Source: Heracleum sosnowskyi
Taxonomy: Eukaryota > Streptophyta > Magnoliopsida > Apiales > Apiaceae
Assembly (NCBI GenBank): GCA_030848705.1
Contig: CM061240.1
Location: 16,449,001 to 16,513,000, forward strand
DNA length: 64,000 nt
Direction of reading: 5' to 3'
The notes under the pieces: generated by a model
Databases searched by the model: none
Told to the model about the DNA's origin: nothing
What the model saw: only the letters and a program-made list of their open reading frames with translations
In this document: positions 45,060 to 57,627 of the stretch, piece by piece
Layout: each line of letters starts with the position of its first letter
Position numbering within the stretch: the stretch's first letter is position 1
Position numbers and translations under genes: made by a program

Positions 45060-46230
45060 CAATTTCATATATTTAAAAATTTTCGTTAATTCAATAAAAT
45101 TAAATTTTCTTATTTACATTCGAATTTTTAAGAAGACATTGCTTATTTACACTCAAATTTTTAGGGAGGTCAATGAATATATAAAATTCAATCTTATTTA
45201 AAATTTAATTAAACAAATATTACCCTTTTTTTCTCAACTAACTTAGATCCTATTTAAATTTTAATCTATTTTTTTAGAGTTTCACTATTTAAATTCAATT
45301 TGAATTTTTAGCGAAGACAAGAGATATATAAAAGTCAATCCTATTTAAAATTTAATTAAACAAAACTAACTTCTTTTCTCAAATAAATTAAATCATATTT
45401 AAGTTTTAATCTATTTTTCTATAGTTTCTCTATTTTAATTCAATAAAATTAAATTATCTTACTTAGATTCGAGTTTGAAGGGAAGACAATAAATATATAA
45501 AAATCAATCTTTTTTAGAATTTAATCTTTATTATAACATTATATTACAATCTTATTTAGTATTTAATCTTTATATGATGATCCTATTTAGAATTTAATCT
45601 TTATAATATCTTAAATTGTCTATAAAAGCATGACATACTGATTAGTTTTTCACACATCACAAATTTGAGGATTTTATGATAATTCGTGTGCATTAACTAT
45701 TTGTATATTTTAATTTATTTTCTTCTTTTTGATATCTTGAGGTTTTGGAAGTTATATGTTATATATGTGCATACTTAGCAGCAGAGCAAACATACACAAT
45801 CTATTTTCAGTTTTTTTGGGTAAAAGAGTCTCAGTTTTTTTGGGTAAAAGAGTCTATGGATTCAAATTAACATTACATACGTGTATATATTTTTTTCAAA
45901 TTTTTTTAGTTGAACTCTATATCTAATAATAATTATATTGAATGTTATCTTTGTATATAGTTTTTGATATATTCTTTTTATGATTTTGGGAATTAATTAG
46001 AGTTATTCAATACTATTATCTCATAGATTTTTTAATTAATCATGTTTAAGGAATTGAATTTCTTTATTTACATTCAAATTCATAGTAAAAACAATAAATA
46101 TGTAAAAGTCAATCATATTCAGTATTCAATTAAACAAATTTTAATTTTTTTTCTTAACTAAACTAAATTGAAATCCCTTATTTACATTCAAATTCACAAG
46201 AAGGACAATGATTATATAAAAATTGAGTAT
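45060..46230 (+). repeat. Degenerate tandem repeat, unit about 130-150 bp
   Basis: The words TTCAATAAAATTAAATT, CTTATTTA(A/C)ATTCGAAT, GAAGACAATAAATATATAAA and TCAATC(C/T)TATTTAAAATTTA recur in order at about 45090, 45290, 45430, 46050 and 46170. Two further partial copies lie near the Helitron 5' ends (42372 and 42507). Confidence 0.6.
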
Positions 46231-46259
46231 GTTTACATGATAAACTTTTTATATTATAA

Positions 46260-46735
46260 GGATGCAAATGTACGCACTAAAATTTTTTATTATAACGTCT
46301 AAGAATATTTAAAATTTTGTAATGATACAAATAGTTGAAGTTTAAAGTGGTGGTTAATAATTAAATTTTTATTATTGCTTAATTTTATTAGTTTTACTTT
46401 ATATGTATTTAGAGCAATGAACGTCGGCTCAATAAAATATGACACAAAATCGGCATATAAAGTCTAGGGATATTTAAGAAATTTGTAATTTTTGTTATGA
46501 TACTAATAGTTGAAGTTTGAAACGGTGGTTAATACTTAAATTTTATTATTACATATTTTTAGTATTTTTTATTTGTATGTACTTATGCAATCGGCGTCGA
46601 CTTAAAAAACATGACACAAAATCGGCATATAAAGTCCAAAGATATTTAAGAAATTTGTAATTTTTGTGATAATACAAATGGTTGAAGTTTGCAGTGGTGG
46701 TTAATACTTAAATTTTATTAATTTTATTTGATAAA
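46260..46735 (+). repeat. Three tandem units of about 150 bp
   Basis: Units contain ATGACACAAAATCGGCATAT, AAGAAATTTGTAATTTTTGT, ATACAAATGGTTGAAGTTT and GGTGGTTAATACTTAAATTT. Units two and three are very alike and the first is more diverged. Confidence 0.75.
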
Positions 46736-47391
46736 AAATAAGTTGACATGTTAAAATAGATAAACTTTTTTAAATAATTAAAAGCATTAAAATTAGTTTT
46801 AAAATAAACAGGCCCGTAAACTGGTCCTGGTAAATAGGTCTTGGAAATTCCTTTTAATTAGAATAGTTAAATTTATTTTAATTAATATAACTTTTTAAAA
46901 TAATTAGTTCATTAAAATAGGTTCAAAAATAAATAGGGTTGTTACTCGAACCAAGTATATGGTATTAACTGAATTTTGTTAAGAAAAAATAAGTTCATTA
47001 AATTTTTTTATTTATATGTCCATATGTGTATAAATATATATATGTATAATAAATAAGTCTAAATATTATGAGTAACTAAATAAAATAATATCGTATCAAA
47101 AAATAAATATTAAAGTGTGTTTTAATACTTTTGTAAAAATAATTAAGTAAAAATAATTAAGTACATAGAGTTAAATAAGGCAAGTACCACTTAGCAAAAA
47201 ATAATAATAAGGCAAGTACCATATCGTACCAAAAAACAGGTAATAAAACTTTTTATGTTTCGTCTTTAATAATATAGTTTACATAGATAGTATAGGTTGA
47301 TTGATTTTATATTTTTTTTCTTAAATAGTTGATATTTAAAATTTTACAAAAATATTATAGGGCCGCTGCGAAGCGCGGCTTAGTCGACTAG

Positions 47392-48152
47392 TATATATAT
47401 AAAGGAGGATACGCGAGAGATGAGGTGGTGCCTCTAAGATTGTCTCGATCTATTTTTCTAATTTTCTAGAATTTTTGAATTTTAAATAATAATAAATGAA
47501 AAATATCATTCAACCTATTAGAATTAGAATAGGTGTTCGAATTTATTGAGGAGAATAGTTCGAATTATAGCGAAGCTCGAAGTTCTATTTGAAGTAGAAT
47601 AAGTGTTTAAATTTGAAGAGGGAAGAGTTCAAATATAAAAGAAGTACTTGCAAAGTTCTATTTGAAGTAGAATAAGTGTTTCAATTTATAGAGGATAAGA
47701 GTTCAGATATAAAAGAAATGCTTGCAATTAAAAGTTCTATTGAAAGTAGAATAAGTGTTTGTAATACATAACTAAAATTTCTATTTGAAGTAGAATATAT
47801 GTAAAGTTATATATGTGTTTTTTCAACGAAAGAGTGGCTCATTAGAAAAGAGTATGATAACATAAAAATTAATATATAAGACAAGTATATATTCAATATA
47901 TTAAATTTGAGATTTTGATATTAAAAAAGAAAGTGTGTTTCACGGTTAGAAAAGAGTATGTTAACATAAAAATTAATATATAACACAAGTATATATTCAA
48001 TATATTAAATTTGAGATTTTGATATTAAAAAGGAAAGCGTATTTCACGGGAGGACGACTTATTAGCGAGAACCGAGTAATTTTCATAATTTAATTGATAG
48101 AGTTTTTTTTTAAAATTATTACGTCGCCGCGAAGCGCTAGTTTTTCAACTAG
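47392..48152 (+). mobile_element. Second Helitron, plus strand, head-to-tail with the previous one
   Basis: It ends with a decayed hairpin (CGC-GAA-GCG at about 48126-48134) and TTTTTCAA-CTAG at 48149-48152 followed by T, parallel to the end at 47391. Its left end TATATATATAAAGGAGG directly follows the previous CTAG and lacks the usual initial TC. The 5' sequence resembles those at 42291 and 42711. It contains only tandem repeats. Confidence 0.5.
47580..48055 (+). repeat. Two tandem arrays in the small Helitron
   Basis: At 47580-47770 there are three units of about 85 bp around AGTTCTATTTGAAGTAGAAT and AAGTGTTT. At 47860-48055 there are two units of about 120 bp around AACATAAAAATTAATATATA and TTGAGATTTTGATATTAAAA, which are nearly identical. 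Confidence 0.8.
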
Positions 48153-48167
48153 TTTACTCAAATGTAA

Positions 48168-48560
48168 GAGCATCTCAAACCACCCAAAACTTTTAGCTAA
48201 AAGTGTATAAAAAATACCATAATTAAATGTTTTAGATAATATGTAAAAAAAGTTTATCTCCAATGGCACAATGATGTTAGCTAAAATTATAACTAACCCT
48301 TTCATGTTGGCTATATTTGTCGAACCTCTAGGGACCTAGGGACCTGTAGTGAAACTTCACATCATCGATTATCATATTGAGATAATATATTCTATTTTTA
48401 ACAACTTAAAATAATGATAACATAGCATTTTTAAAATATAACCAATCATTATAGTCAACTCCATTAAAGTAAAATAACTTACAGATTTAGCAAATTTTAC
48501 ATAATCAATATTTTATATCATTTTAACCAATTATTTTAGCTAACGTCATTGGAGATACTC
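48168..48560. mobile_element. PIF/Harbinger-type MITE, 393 bp
   Basis: The ends GAGCATCTCAAACC and, inverted, GAGTATCTCCAATG are similar, and the flanks duplicate TAA (48165-48167 and 48561-48563). GAGCATCTCCAA is a common terminus of plant Tourist-like MITEs. The interior is AT-rich and non-coding. Confidence 0.7.
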
Positions 48561-48563
48561 TAA

Positions 48564-48827
48564 AGTAATAGAAATGAACTGAAAATGAATTTGCAACTTT
48601 TCCCACATAAAGACGCAGGCGTTAACTATAAAATTGGACTAAGCCCATGTTTTGACTCAACCGGGCTGGATTTTCACTCAAAAATATAAGGCTCATGGAG
48701 GATGTAAATCCAAGTCGAATCCCACATTTTCAAGGTAGAATCTTTTAAAACTAGATCGGACCAAACCGAACTAGTGCAACTTTTTTTTTTTTTTTTTTGG
48801 CAGTTGCATGGTAGCCCAAAGGAGGCA
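48564..48827. other. Spacer with a T-run
   Basis: No gene is visible. An 18-base T run lies at 48781-48798. Confidence 0.4.
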
Positions 48828-49473
48828 CCGGCAAGTAGAGGTGGTCAGTCGAGCCGTGTCGGGCTTGACACGGGTCGGGCTCCTTATCGGTGAGCACGGG
48901 ACTGGCACGGAGGCTGAACGAACCGAATTCGGGCCGGGCTCAAGCCGGAAAAATTGAAGTCGGAACCGGCACGTGGATGATTAACAGGTTGGGCGGGTTG
49001 GGGTTGGTCGGGTTGACGGGTTGCCACATGTTGTCAGTCACATATTACATTTAATTTTTAATTCCAAGTTACATTTAATTACAGATTACATATTATTTTT
49101 AATCTTATAATTTACCTATTAATTTTTAATTACAAGTTACATTTAATTACAGATTACATATTATTTTTAATCTTATAATTTACCTATTAATTTTAATTCG
49201 AGTTAATAAATCTAAAAAAATAGAAGAATATCTTGCTTTGTTAATTTGTGATAAAAGAGGACGGTACCTCATATAAATTTTATTAATTTCAAAAATATTT
49301 TACAAATTATTTGAGAGGACTCCTCTCTAAAAAAAATGGAACAAACCGCATAAACATATAAAATTACAATACAAATTAAATAAATTTCTAAAGTGCAAAA
49401 CAAAAAATAAATATTCACTATTTATTTTAAGCAAACAAAATTTTAAACAAACAAAAATTTAAATAAAACGTAC

Positions 49474-49567
49474 CTTCTTCGGTGTTAGTTGTGGATCGAG
49501 ATCGAGGTGGTAGTATGGTGACCGGGGTTGAATCTTGAGACGATTGGGTACCTCTTCCTTGTTCCAT
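49474..49567 (-). pseudogene. First-exon remnant in the hAT element
   Basis: From ATG at 49567 the frame reads MEQGRGTQSSQDSTPVTILP and continues for 31 codons to a good donor site (GAAGAAG|GTACGT at 49474/49473). The Ser/Thr/Pro-rich leader fits the start of a hAT transposase. No later exons (BED finger, catalytic core, dimerisation domain) are found, so this is a deletion derivative. The orientation is minus. Confidence 0.4.
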
Positions 49568-49812
49568 TTTTTTTTTTGTAAAATGTTGTAAAAATAAATA
49601 AAATGCAAAATCTTGTATGAATAAATAAAATGTAGTATAGAGATAGAACAGTAGCAGTAGAGAACGAGAATGAGAGCAGTAGCAGACTAGCAACAACTAA
49701 CAGTAGAGATTGAGTGCACGGTTGGGGTATCACAAAAAAGTTGACTTATATCTTAAAATGAGTAAGTGCTTTATAAGTGATAAGTTGATGGATTCTTATA
49801 AGTTATACGGGT

Positions 49813-51516
49813 TGTTGGTGAGATTCCAAGGCAGTGTGTACAGGAACTCAATGTATCGATGATAACTCAACACTAGAACAGGACAGGTAAATAATACTAC
49901 GACTACACAGAAATCAGGAAGAAATGAAGATAGGGCAAATACAAGGAATCAAGATACAAGAAGTAATTCTGAAGTCTAGTTAAGGGTCACTGAAAGAAGT
50001 TCATTATCATGTTCATGCCTCAGTGAAGAATAAGGGTTGAAGACATTCAGGGTTTCAAAAGTATTGAAGATTCAGTATACAGTGCCACTAGAAGATTTCA
50101 GTGTATTAGCATTGATTGTGACATAGACAGTGTAGGAAGCATAGGAATCCGAAAGCAATGTATACAGGGTAAAGGACAAAGGTTTAAAAGAAGATATGAA
50201 GACGTTGTCTGAATACCAGTAAGGATTCCAGTGAAGGTACACGTGTTTATTGACAGTTAGTGTTTGAAGCAATCAAGAATGCAGCGACTTGTCAATTGTA
50301 TTGAAATGAAGATGTGAAGGTTTGAATCACTGTTAGTCGTCTGTGAACCAGACCGTTGCACGAGGCGTCAACACATACGAGGATGATCTACATATTTATT
50401 CTACAGAAGAAATTGATACAGTCAGACTTGGTTCTCCCTGAAAGTTCAAAGGAATTTATAGGAGAAAACAGGTCAGAATAGGATACGTCCAAACAGCTAC
50501 AGGAACCCACTGAGCCAAAGTTATGAAAATAATAAACCCGAAAGAAATGAAGGTTGAGATATTTGGAAAGATGGAACCCCGGTTGGAATTGATATATGGT
50601 TTGCTAAGCAAAAGGAGTCCAGTTCCAGACACTCACAGACCGCAGCTTGGACTATAAGGATTTAAATAAATAATTAAATATTTTATTTAATTAGAAAATT
50701 ATATTTATAAATATCTACATATTATTAGATATTTATTTATATATTTTCTGGATTAAATTAATTAATTATTTATTAAGATTAGAAGCTGTGCAGGTCGAAA
50801 AGCATTTTTAAGGAGCTGTCAGACTACAGGACGAATTACACAAAAGGACGAAATAAGCCCCTTTGGTTTTTCAAATTGGCCAGGTGAATACTCCTTCGAT
50901 AGTTTTTGTTTTAAAACAAAACTTTCGATAGTTTTTGTTTTAAAACAAAGCTTTCGATTGTTTTTATTAAGCCTTCGATAGTTTTTAATTATCAAAAAAG
51001 TAGATTGGACACCTGCTGCATTCTGATTGGTCGAAGCAAAATCTATCGGAAGATTGGTTTTGAAAAGTCTACAAATAGACAGAAGAAGTTCATCTTCTTC
51101 AGTAGTTCATATTTTAGAGTTCATAGTTTTGACAGAGAGAGATAGCCGGAGAAGAGTTTAAGAGCTGGAATATTTATAAATTCGTAGACAACCTTAAACT
51201 CTAATCCGTGTTTGTATTAAGTGAGCTTGAACTATTTGCAGCTAATCCTACGGATTAGAATTTGTAGCACCCTTCGAGGTTTATATTTATAAAACAATAT
51301 ATTCCCCGAATTGTTTGTGTTTGGCTTGGTTGATTTGATTTCGAGAACCTACATAAATCTATCCGAAGAAATCAAATTGCTATTCGTTTCACTTGAACAC
51401 GTACCCACTGAGAGTATACTAATTTATTTATCCGTAAAAGATTCGAAAGAATTTTTCGATGAATTAGTGAGTATCGTATTCAACACCCCCCTTCTACGAT
51501 ACTTTAGGACCTAACA
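49813..51516 (+). repeat. 5' LTR of the second copia element
   Basis: 1704 bp, TGTTGG...CTAACA. It contains three direct copies of TTCGATAGTTTTT, two of them followed by GTTTTAAAACAAA (50896-50985), and a TATA-like CTACAAATAGAC near 51069. The last bases before the end are CTACGATACTTTAGGACC. Confidence 0.95.
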
Positions 51517-51518
51517 AT

Positions 51519-51530
51519 TGGTATCAAAGC
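51519..51530 (+). promoter_or_regulatory. Primer-binding site of the second copia element
   Basis: TGGTATCAAAGC, one base from the standard initiator-tRNA-Met site TGGTATCAGAGC, lies two bases after the LTR. Confidence 0.8.
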
Positions 51531-54500
51531 TTGTTAATCGATATACAGATTAGATCCGGTGTTTTAGGCCAATCACTCAAGTTCTCAAAATTTTCGGATT
51601 TTTTAATTTTCAAAATTTTCATTTCTTGAAATTTTTGAATTTTAAATAATTTGAATTTTATTCTTGAAATATTTTATTTTTCAAAAAGTTCGAAATTCTT
51701 GGAATTTAAAATATTTCATATCCTAAGCCAAAGGTTCTCAAAAGATTGATAGAGAGGAGGTTAGGAATGGACAAACAAATATCTCAGTAACGTTTATTAA
51801 TGTTGGAACCTCAGAACAGAATAGAAGAATTACTAGTAGTTGAATCAGAAGAAGCTCAGGTAGAAAACCTCGAGAGACTAGACTAAAGATCAGTGTTTCA
51901 CTTGTCAAGGAAGTTTAGTCACATCAGATTCAGAAGGAGTACAAAAGCCACATCCATGGATCAGACTTATTTATTACGAAGCAAAGATTCTTCAGGATTC
52001 AGTTCAAAGAGGTAGTTACAGACTAAGATGGTAACAAAAACAAGAGTGATAGTTTCAACTATGATAAGAACTATGTAACGAGAAACTATCAGGGTGTGCT
52101 ACACAATGAAGAAGCCTAACAAACAAAGAAGAATAGGGACTCAGTTAATAGCTGAAACAGAAGTGGAATGCTTTGTTGAAGAAGCATCAGCACAAAACTT
52201 ATGTTGCTTAAGGAAAGAGTTGGGATGGATCAGATGACGAGAAGATCATGGATATCTTGCTTTCATAGCAATCTCTGAAGATGATTCACCTCACATATCT
52301 CAGGTATCTTTTCCTTGAACCAATGCAGTATTTAATTCTCAATATTCAAAGCATGTACATAGAAGATCTTAGATATGTGTGTATGAATATTTGTAGAATA
52401 AGATTTGCAAGTGAGATAGAAGGTTTCTTAAGAAACAACTCTTAGTTTTAGGGGTTAAGTTTCTGGCACATAAGACCTTAGTAAAGCTAAGTTTCAGTAT
52501 CCCTAGTAGAACAAGATTTGCTCATTTATTCTGAATTGTTTGTTAAGGGATAATCAGTTTGAAGAATGGAGGAATTACCTTTAGAGTCAGTAGAATTTGT
52601 AAAACACTAAGCTGTATCTAAAACTGACTTAGGTAATAGAAAAAGTTAGATGCCATACAACAACAGAATGGATTAGATAGAATTAGTGATTTAATTGTTA
52701 ATTCTTTTATTCCATGTGTGCTTAGAAAATTATTGAATATCTGTAAATCTACTTGCTACCTGTTACACTTGTGTATATTGGTCAAAGTAGAAAGTACTGA
52801 ATTTTCTAAAATGCAAAACATGCCTAATTTGCACATCTCTTATCTGCAATGTCAAAATGCTCAATGTATGCTATTTATTCTTATTAACATGTTTGCTTAT
52901 TTAAATATTATGAATGCATCTCTTAGATCTTGCATTAATCATAGAAAAAGCATGTTTAAGAATTACATTAGAGCAACGACTGCAAGGTCAGTCAGAGATA
53001 AGAATAAGCATGTAAAGGTTGAAGCTGTTGTTACCACTTTTAAAAGCAAAATCTCTAATCCATCTGGACCCAAGAAAATAAGTTGGGTACCAAGAACTGT
53101 CAATCCATTTGTGAGTGCAGGCAAATCAGGTTAATCGATTTATATGCTTTCTTGGTCTTTACTACCGAAGACATATGATCGAAGAAAGAACTTGCCATCA
53201 AATGTGATTGAGAAAGCTGTTCCGTCAATAATCTTTGGAGATGACAACAAAGGTTTTCATCACGGGACATGGCTACGTTGGAAATGGAATGTCATCATGT
53301 TTACAATAATTGGTATCATTGATAACAACTAATAATTGGAGTCAAGGATAACAATTAGAAGCAACTCTCTTGCTGAAGATTCAAAGCACAAATCTTTTTA
53401 TTCAATGAAGGAGCAGTGTTTTATCTCAAGCAGGAAGGTTGAGAAGCTCTCACCCTTGCATGACAATACAAGGAACTCTTTTCTAAAGATGGTATTGGTG
53501 AGAGGACTGCCTCATCTGGGATTCAAGCTAGATGAAATATATGAGGCATGTCATTAAGGGAAGTCAAAGAAACATCACAGAAAAGCTATAATGTGATAAG
53601 CATTACTGAGCCGCTTCAGATGATACGTATGGAACTCTACGAACTAGTTAATGTCTTATCTACAACAAAGTAAAGATATACTTCAGTGATGATTGATGAC
53701 TACTCTTAATACAAACTGGTGTTGTTCGTTCAATCTGAAGGACAGGACATCACAGATGAGATTAATCACATTTCCATGATACCCTGAATTGGCCAATAGA
53801 AGCAAACTCTGAATTTCTTTCAGGGGTTTGGAGGAAATTGTTTTACAAGTAAGCATCTTGGCAGCTAAGGCTCTTGAGGATATTCTCCTCGGCTAATCAG
53901 TGGAATCTAAAGCCTACGAGGTAAATTTGATTAATCAACAAGAGGTGATTGAAAGTCTGAATATGATGTTCAACAACTCCAAGCTCTCAGCTGTTATGTG
54001 TGAAATTAATGGTAATGATGATTCAAATCCAAGCAGTGGTAATGGTAGTTTAACTACACAGCTCAGTACTTCAACAAAACCACTCAGCGAGGATGAGGAT
54101 TCTCAGGAAATCCCAGCAACAGCTTAGGGGGAGCAAAAGAAGGATCAATTAGTCAGATCAACACCACAATGAATATCTAGAGGACACTTCAAGAACGTAT
54201 CTGTCAAGACAAAGGGTTTAGATTCAATATCATTCCTGATGTCTAGTTCTTAGTGATCCTAGTGGTGGAGTAAAGACTGGAGCTATAGAGTATGAATGAT
54301 TATTTTCTTGGTTTTCTTTCTGAAGAAGAAACAAAGAAAGGTAAAGAAGCTCTGATGGATCCAGATTGGGTGATTGCAAAGCAAAATGAACTCAATCAAT
54401 ATGAAAGGCATAAAGTTTGGAAGCTGGTACCCAGGCCTAAGGGAAAATCTGTTATTGGAACAAGATGGGTATCCAGAATACTGGATGAAATTGGCATTGT

Positions 54501-55700
54501 TATGAGGGACAAGGCCAAACTGGATGCTAGGTTACTATTAGGAAGCAGTATCTAACAAGAAGCACCAGTGACGAGACTTGAGGATATCAGGATATATCTG
54601 TATGGTGAATATGATCAAGTGCACTCCTGATTGGTGAGATAGTAGAAGAAGTCAATGTACAACAGATCCTGGCATTTGCTGTTGCAGATCAATTGGACGT
54701 TGTATAACTTCTCTTCACAAGATCACTACAGATTGGTATGAACCGGTATCAATACTCAAGCAATCGTCAAAGACATGGTATGACACTCTAACTGAACTTT
54801 TACAGAATATGAATTTATTAGAGTTGTCATAAGGCACAAATATAATGTCATATATGTGCAGTGATATCATGATTATATTATATGTTGGTCTATCAACGAA
54901 AACTTGAGCAAGAAATTTGCCAAGTCATTGCAGAGAATGTACAAGATGAGTATGTTGGGAAAGTTGCAATTCTTTTTGGAATTACTTTGAGCAAGCCAGA
55001 AGAATAATTCTTTTAGGAACACAAGTAAGCCAAAAGAGTGATGGCAATAAAAGAAGTCAAGAATCTTTTGAATGTGCACAATTGAGAAGATTCCAGACAT
55101 GCCAAGACTCCCTACCAACAGCAGCCACTAAAGCTTGATCAGGACAAATCAGGTAAAAGACAGAAATGACAAGCTAAAGAGGTATGCGTCTCATTAAGTT
55201 ATTAGCTGCAAATTGACAACACATATTGTATTCTCAAGTTGCCAATGTGCAAGGTTCCAAGTGGATTTCAAAAATCTAGTCTTATAGTTATCAACATGAT
55301 TTTGAGATATCTTAAGGGAATACCAAATCTCAGTATATGGTACCCTAAAGATACTTGTTAACATGTTTAGCTATTTAGATATAAAATACGCAGGTTGTAA
55401 GAAAGACAGGAGAAGCATCTCTGAATGACAGGAGGAGCATCTCTAGAAGCTGTCAACTTCGTGGAGGAAGATTGATTTCTTGTTATTATTTCAGGAAATA
55501 ACTTTATCTCCAACAACTCTATGGAACAATCCACGACAATGCACCTTGACAACAGGTATCATTTCTTTCGAGAGCATGTCTTCAATTCATAGAGTAACTT
55601 GCAGACACGCACCTCATTTGAAAATCCCATCTGCAAGAAACTCTTAAATAAGTTCACAAGTGTAAAGTTGTCCATATTTTAAGGACTTGTGAATTTGTTT
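51531..55700 (+). pseudogene. Shattered gag-pol of the second copia element
   Basis: Recognisable pieces occur in the correct order and in different frames. A gag-to-protease linker includes GPKKISWVPRTVNPF (near 53070). An integrase zinc region has VRGLPHLGFKLDEIYEACH (53500-53557). An integrase core fragment has MIDDYS (53690). An RT start has DPDWVIAKQNELNQYERHKV with WKLVPRPKGKSVIGTRW (54355-54475). An RNase H piece has YAGCKKDRRSIS (55390). Stops and indels fall every 20-100 codons. The catalytic YVDD and protease DSG motifs are not found. No enzyme can be made from it. Confidence 0.8.
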
Positions 55701-56029
55701 AACATCAAGTCCTCATCTTAATAATTTAGTGCTAATATCTAACTCATAGATATTTAGTATTAATTTATTATTATTTATTTAATGAAATTTGAATTATGGA
55801 AATTGAAGCAGTTCAATATCTTATTTGCTCCATAATTTAAAACACATAAAATAAATATGCAGCATAATTTATTGGATTTTAATTGGTTAATATTATTCAA
55901 TGATATTTAGTCGATTTTATTCTGAGAAAATTGTGAATTTTCTGTTAACAATTGATTTTGGTAAATTGTAAAAGATTTATTCAAAATAAAACTTGACAGG
56001 AAATACAAGGTTTGAATTTTAGAACATAA

Positions 56030-56668
56030 ACAGGTTTTAGAATTTGAACAGAAGCAAAAATATCGAATCTTAGGAAATTCGATAATTTTTCAAGTACAAA
56101 GAAAATTTTATCGAAAGTTAATTCTCGATAGTTTTTGAAAAGGAAAAGAAAAACTATAGAAAACAATTCTCGATAGTTTTTGAAATTAAAGTGAAAATAT
56201 ATTGGGAGGATTTAATTTTTCAATATTTAAACTCCTCGATAGTTTTTTCAACAAAAATATTGCCTCGATAGTTTTTGGTCTTTTCATAGTAATAACTTTC
56301 GATGGTTTTTCAGAAATCAGTTTAAAATTCTACTCTCATACACTTCGATAGTTTTTAATAAAACCATCGAAGATCAGATGACCTTTTTGCCCCTCTGAGA
56401 AATCCATCGACAGTTACTTTAAAAACTATTGAACTGTAGAAAGACATTTTTACCCTTACAGTTTCAACAAGTATTTAACAACCCCTTACGTTTTTTTTCT
56501 TCTTATTATCAGATCTAAGGGCTTTTGTTTATACTTAAGTTGTGTTTATTTAGAAAAAGGGGTAATTTTGTTTTAAAGGTAATTTTGTTAAGTTTGATTA
56601 ATTTATAATTAATTAAATTTAAGTGGTAATTTAGTTTTGGTTTAAAATTAATTTTCTGGAAATTTAAA
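56030..56668 (+). promoter_or_regulatory. Candidate internal promoter before the extra ORF, rich in CGATAGTTTTT
   Basis: At least five copies of TCGATAGTTTTT or close variants (near 56126, 56171, 56240, 56267, 56347) plus inverted forms lie within 350 bp. The same word is repeated in this family's LTRs. TATTTAAC at 56471-56478 could serve as a weak TATA box. The extra ORF starts at 56669. Promoter activity is inference. Confidence 0.4.
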
Positions 56669-57610
56669 ATGGCCGGAGAATTTATTCTAACCAAGACTAA
56701 TCATGTCTCGTTTCAGAACCTGCAAGCCATTACGAACTTACAGTTTCGTGCATGGGCAGAGTTTCTGAACACACGTTCATTAGTGGCATATGCCTTGAGT
56801 ACTCCCGTAGTCCTTTGCATCGATCAATTGACTGCGTTGTACACAACCGCCACGGATACAAGTGAGAATAACGTAAGATCCTTCAGTTTTGTTGTGCCAG
56901 GGGGCAGAACAATAAGGGTGACGGAACATGACTTTAATAGAATACTACATTTTCCTACAGAAAACCATGTTCTGGATCCCAAAACTGAGGAGATACATGC
57001 TTTCTTCACTCTCATAAGAAGTCAACTTCCTAACTTCTTTGTGGGAGAGTTCCTTAAGCATTACCTGCCAAAGCCATGGAACTTTTTCTTTCATACCCTG
57101 ATCCATGTTTTTACTGCCAAGCTTACAAATCTGCATGGTATTCCCTTATTCCTTCAAAAGATAGGGTTTGCCATTGCCAACTATAGGCATATTAACATAG
57201 GAAGGCTAGTGATTGATCAAGTCATTCTGTGCATGGGACCACTGGATGAAAGAACAGGCATAAATGAAAATGTGCTTTGTTTATATCCTAGGTTCCTACA
57301 GCTAATTCTCAATGATATATTAACAGATGATGAGCGTGAGACATTCGCCGACGAGGAGACCATGAAGTGCATGAAGGTGAAGAGCAATGCAATAACCGCT
57401 CTGATAAGAAAGAATCATCTTCCAGGGGTACCCACTGTTCTCACTGAATATCTAAGAACGGTGCCCCTACCACTTCTACCCCCAGGGGAACAGGTAAATG
57501 AAGGTAATATTCCTCAACCTGAACTGGCTCCTGAACCACAACAAATGGATGTTGATCCAGAGCCCTCAGCGGCCATTCCAGACCATGAGATTGCAACCCA
57601 CAATCTCTAA
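56669..57610 (+). CDS. Extra ORF of the second copia element, 313 aa, unknown function
   Basis: MAGEFILTKTNHVSF starts an uninterrupted 313-codon frame. Residues W137-N-FFF, T153-N154, I165-G166 and P207-R-F match the N-terminal domain of the extra ORF at 32024, with identical 16- and 12-residue spacings between the first three. Overall identity is low, so the relation is one of family. The C-terminal 40 residues are proline-rich (VPLPLLPPGEQ). No signal peptide is seen. The frame stops at 57608-57610 and a second ORF follows in another frame, which suggests a frameshift relative to a longer ancestral protein. It is the longest intact frame in this element. Confidence 0.7.
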   Translation: MAGEFILTKTNHVSFQNLQAITNLQFRAWAEFLNTRSLVAYALSTPVVLCIDQLTALYTTATDTSENNVRSFSFVVPGGRTIRVTEHDFNRILHFPTENHVLDPKTEEIHAFFTLIRSQLPNFFVGEFLKHYLPKPWNFFFHTLIHVFTAKLTNLHGIPLFLQKIGFAIANYRHINIGRLVIDQVILCMGPLDERTGINENVLCLYPRFLQLILNDILTDDERETFADEETMKCMKVKSNAITALIRKNHLPGVPTVLTEYLRTVPLPLLPPGEQVNEGNIPQPELAPEPQQMDVDPEPSAAIPDHEIATHNL

Positions 57611-57627
57611 CCACGGTCGAAGAGCCT

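Larger units (their letters stand above)
42291..47391 (+). mobile_element. Helitron, plus strand, with two alternative 5' ends
   Basis: The 3' end is strong: hairpin GCCGC-T-GC-GAA-GC-GCGGC at 47362-47379, then CTAG at 47388-47391 followed by T. Two related 5' ends lie upstream, TCTTTTATATATATAAAGG at 42291 and TCTTTATATATATAAAAG at 42711, each after an A and each followed by GGGAGCTCTC or CGAGAGCTCTC. Either the longer span is a Helitron whose 5' end was duplicated, or one has inserted next to another. No helicase is encoded. The interior is AT-rich with several repeat arrays. Confidence 0.6.
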
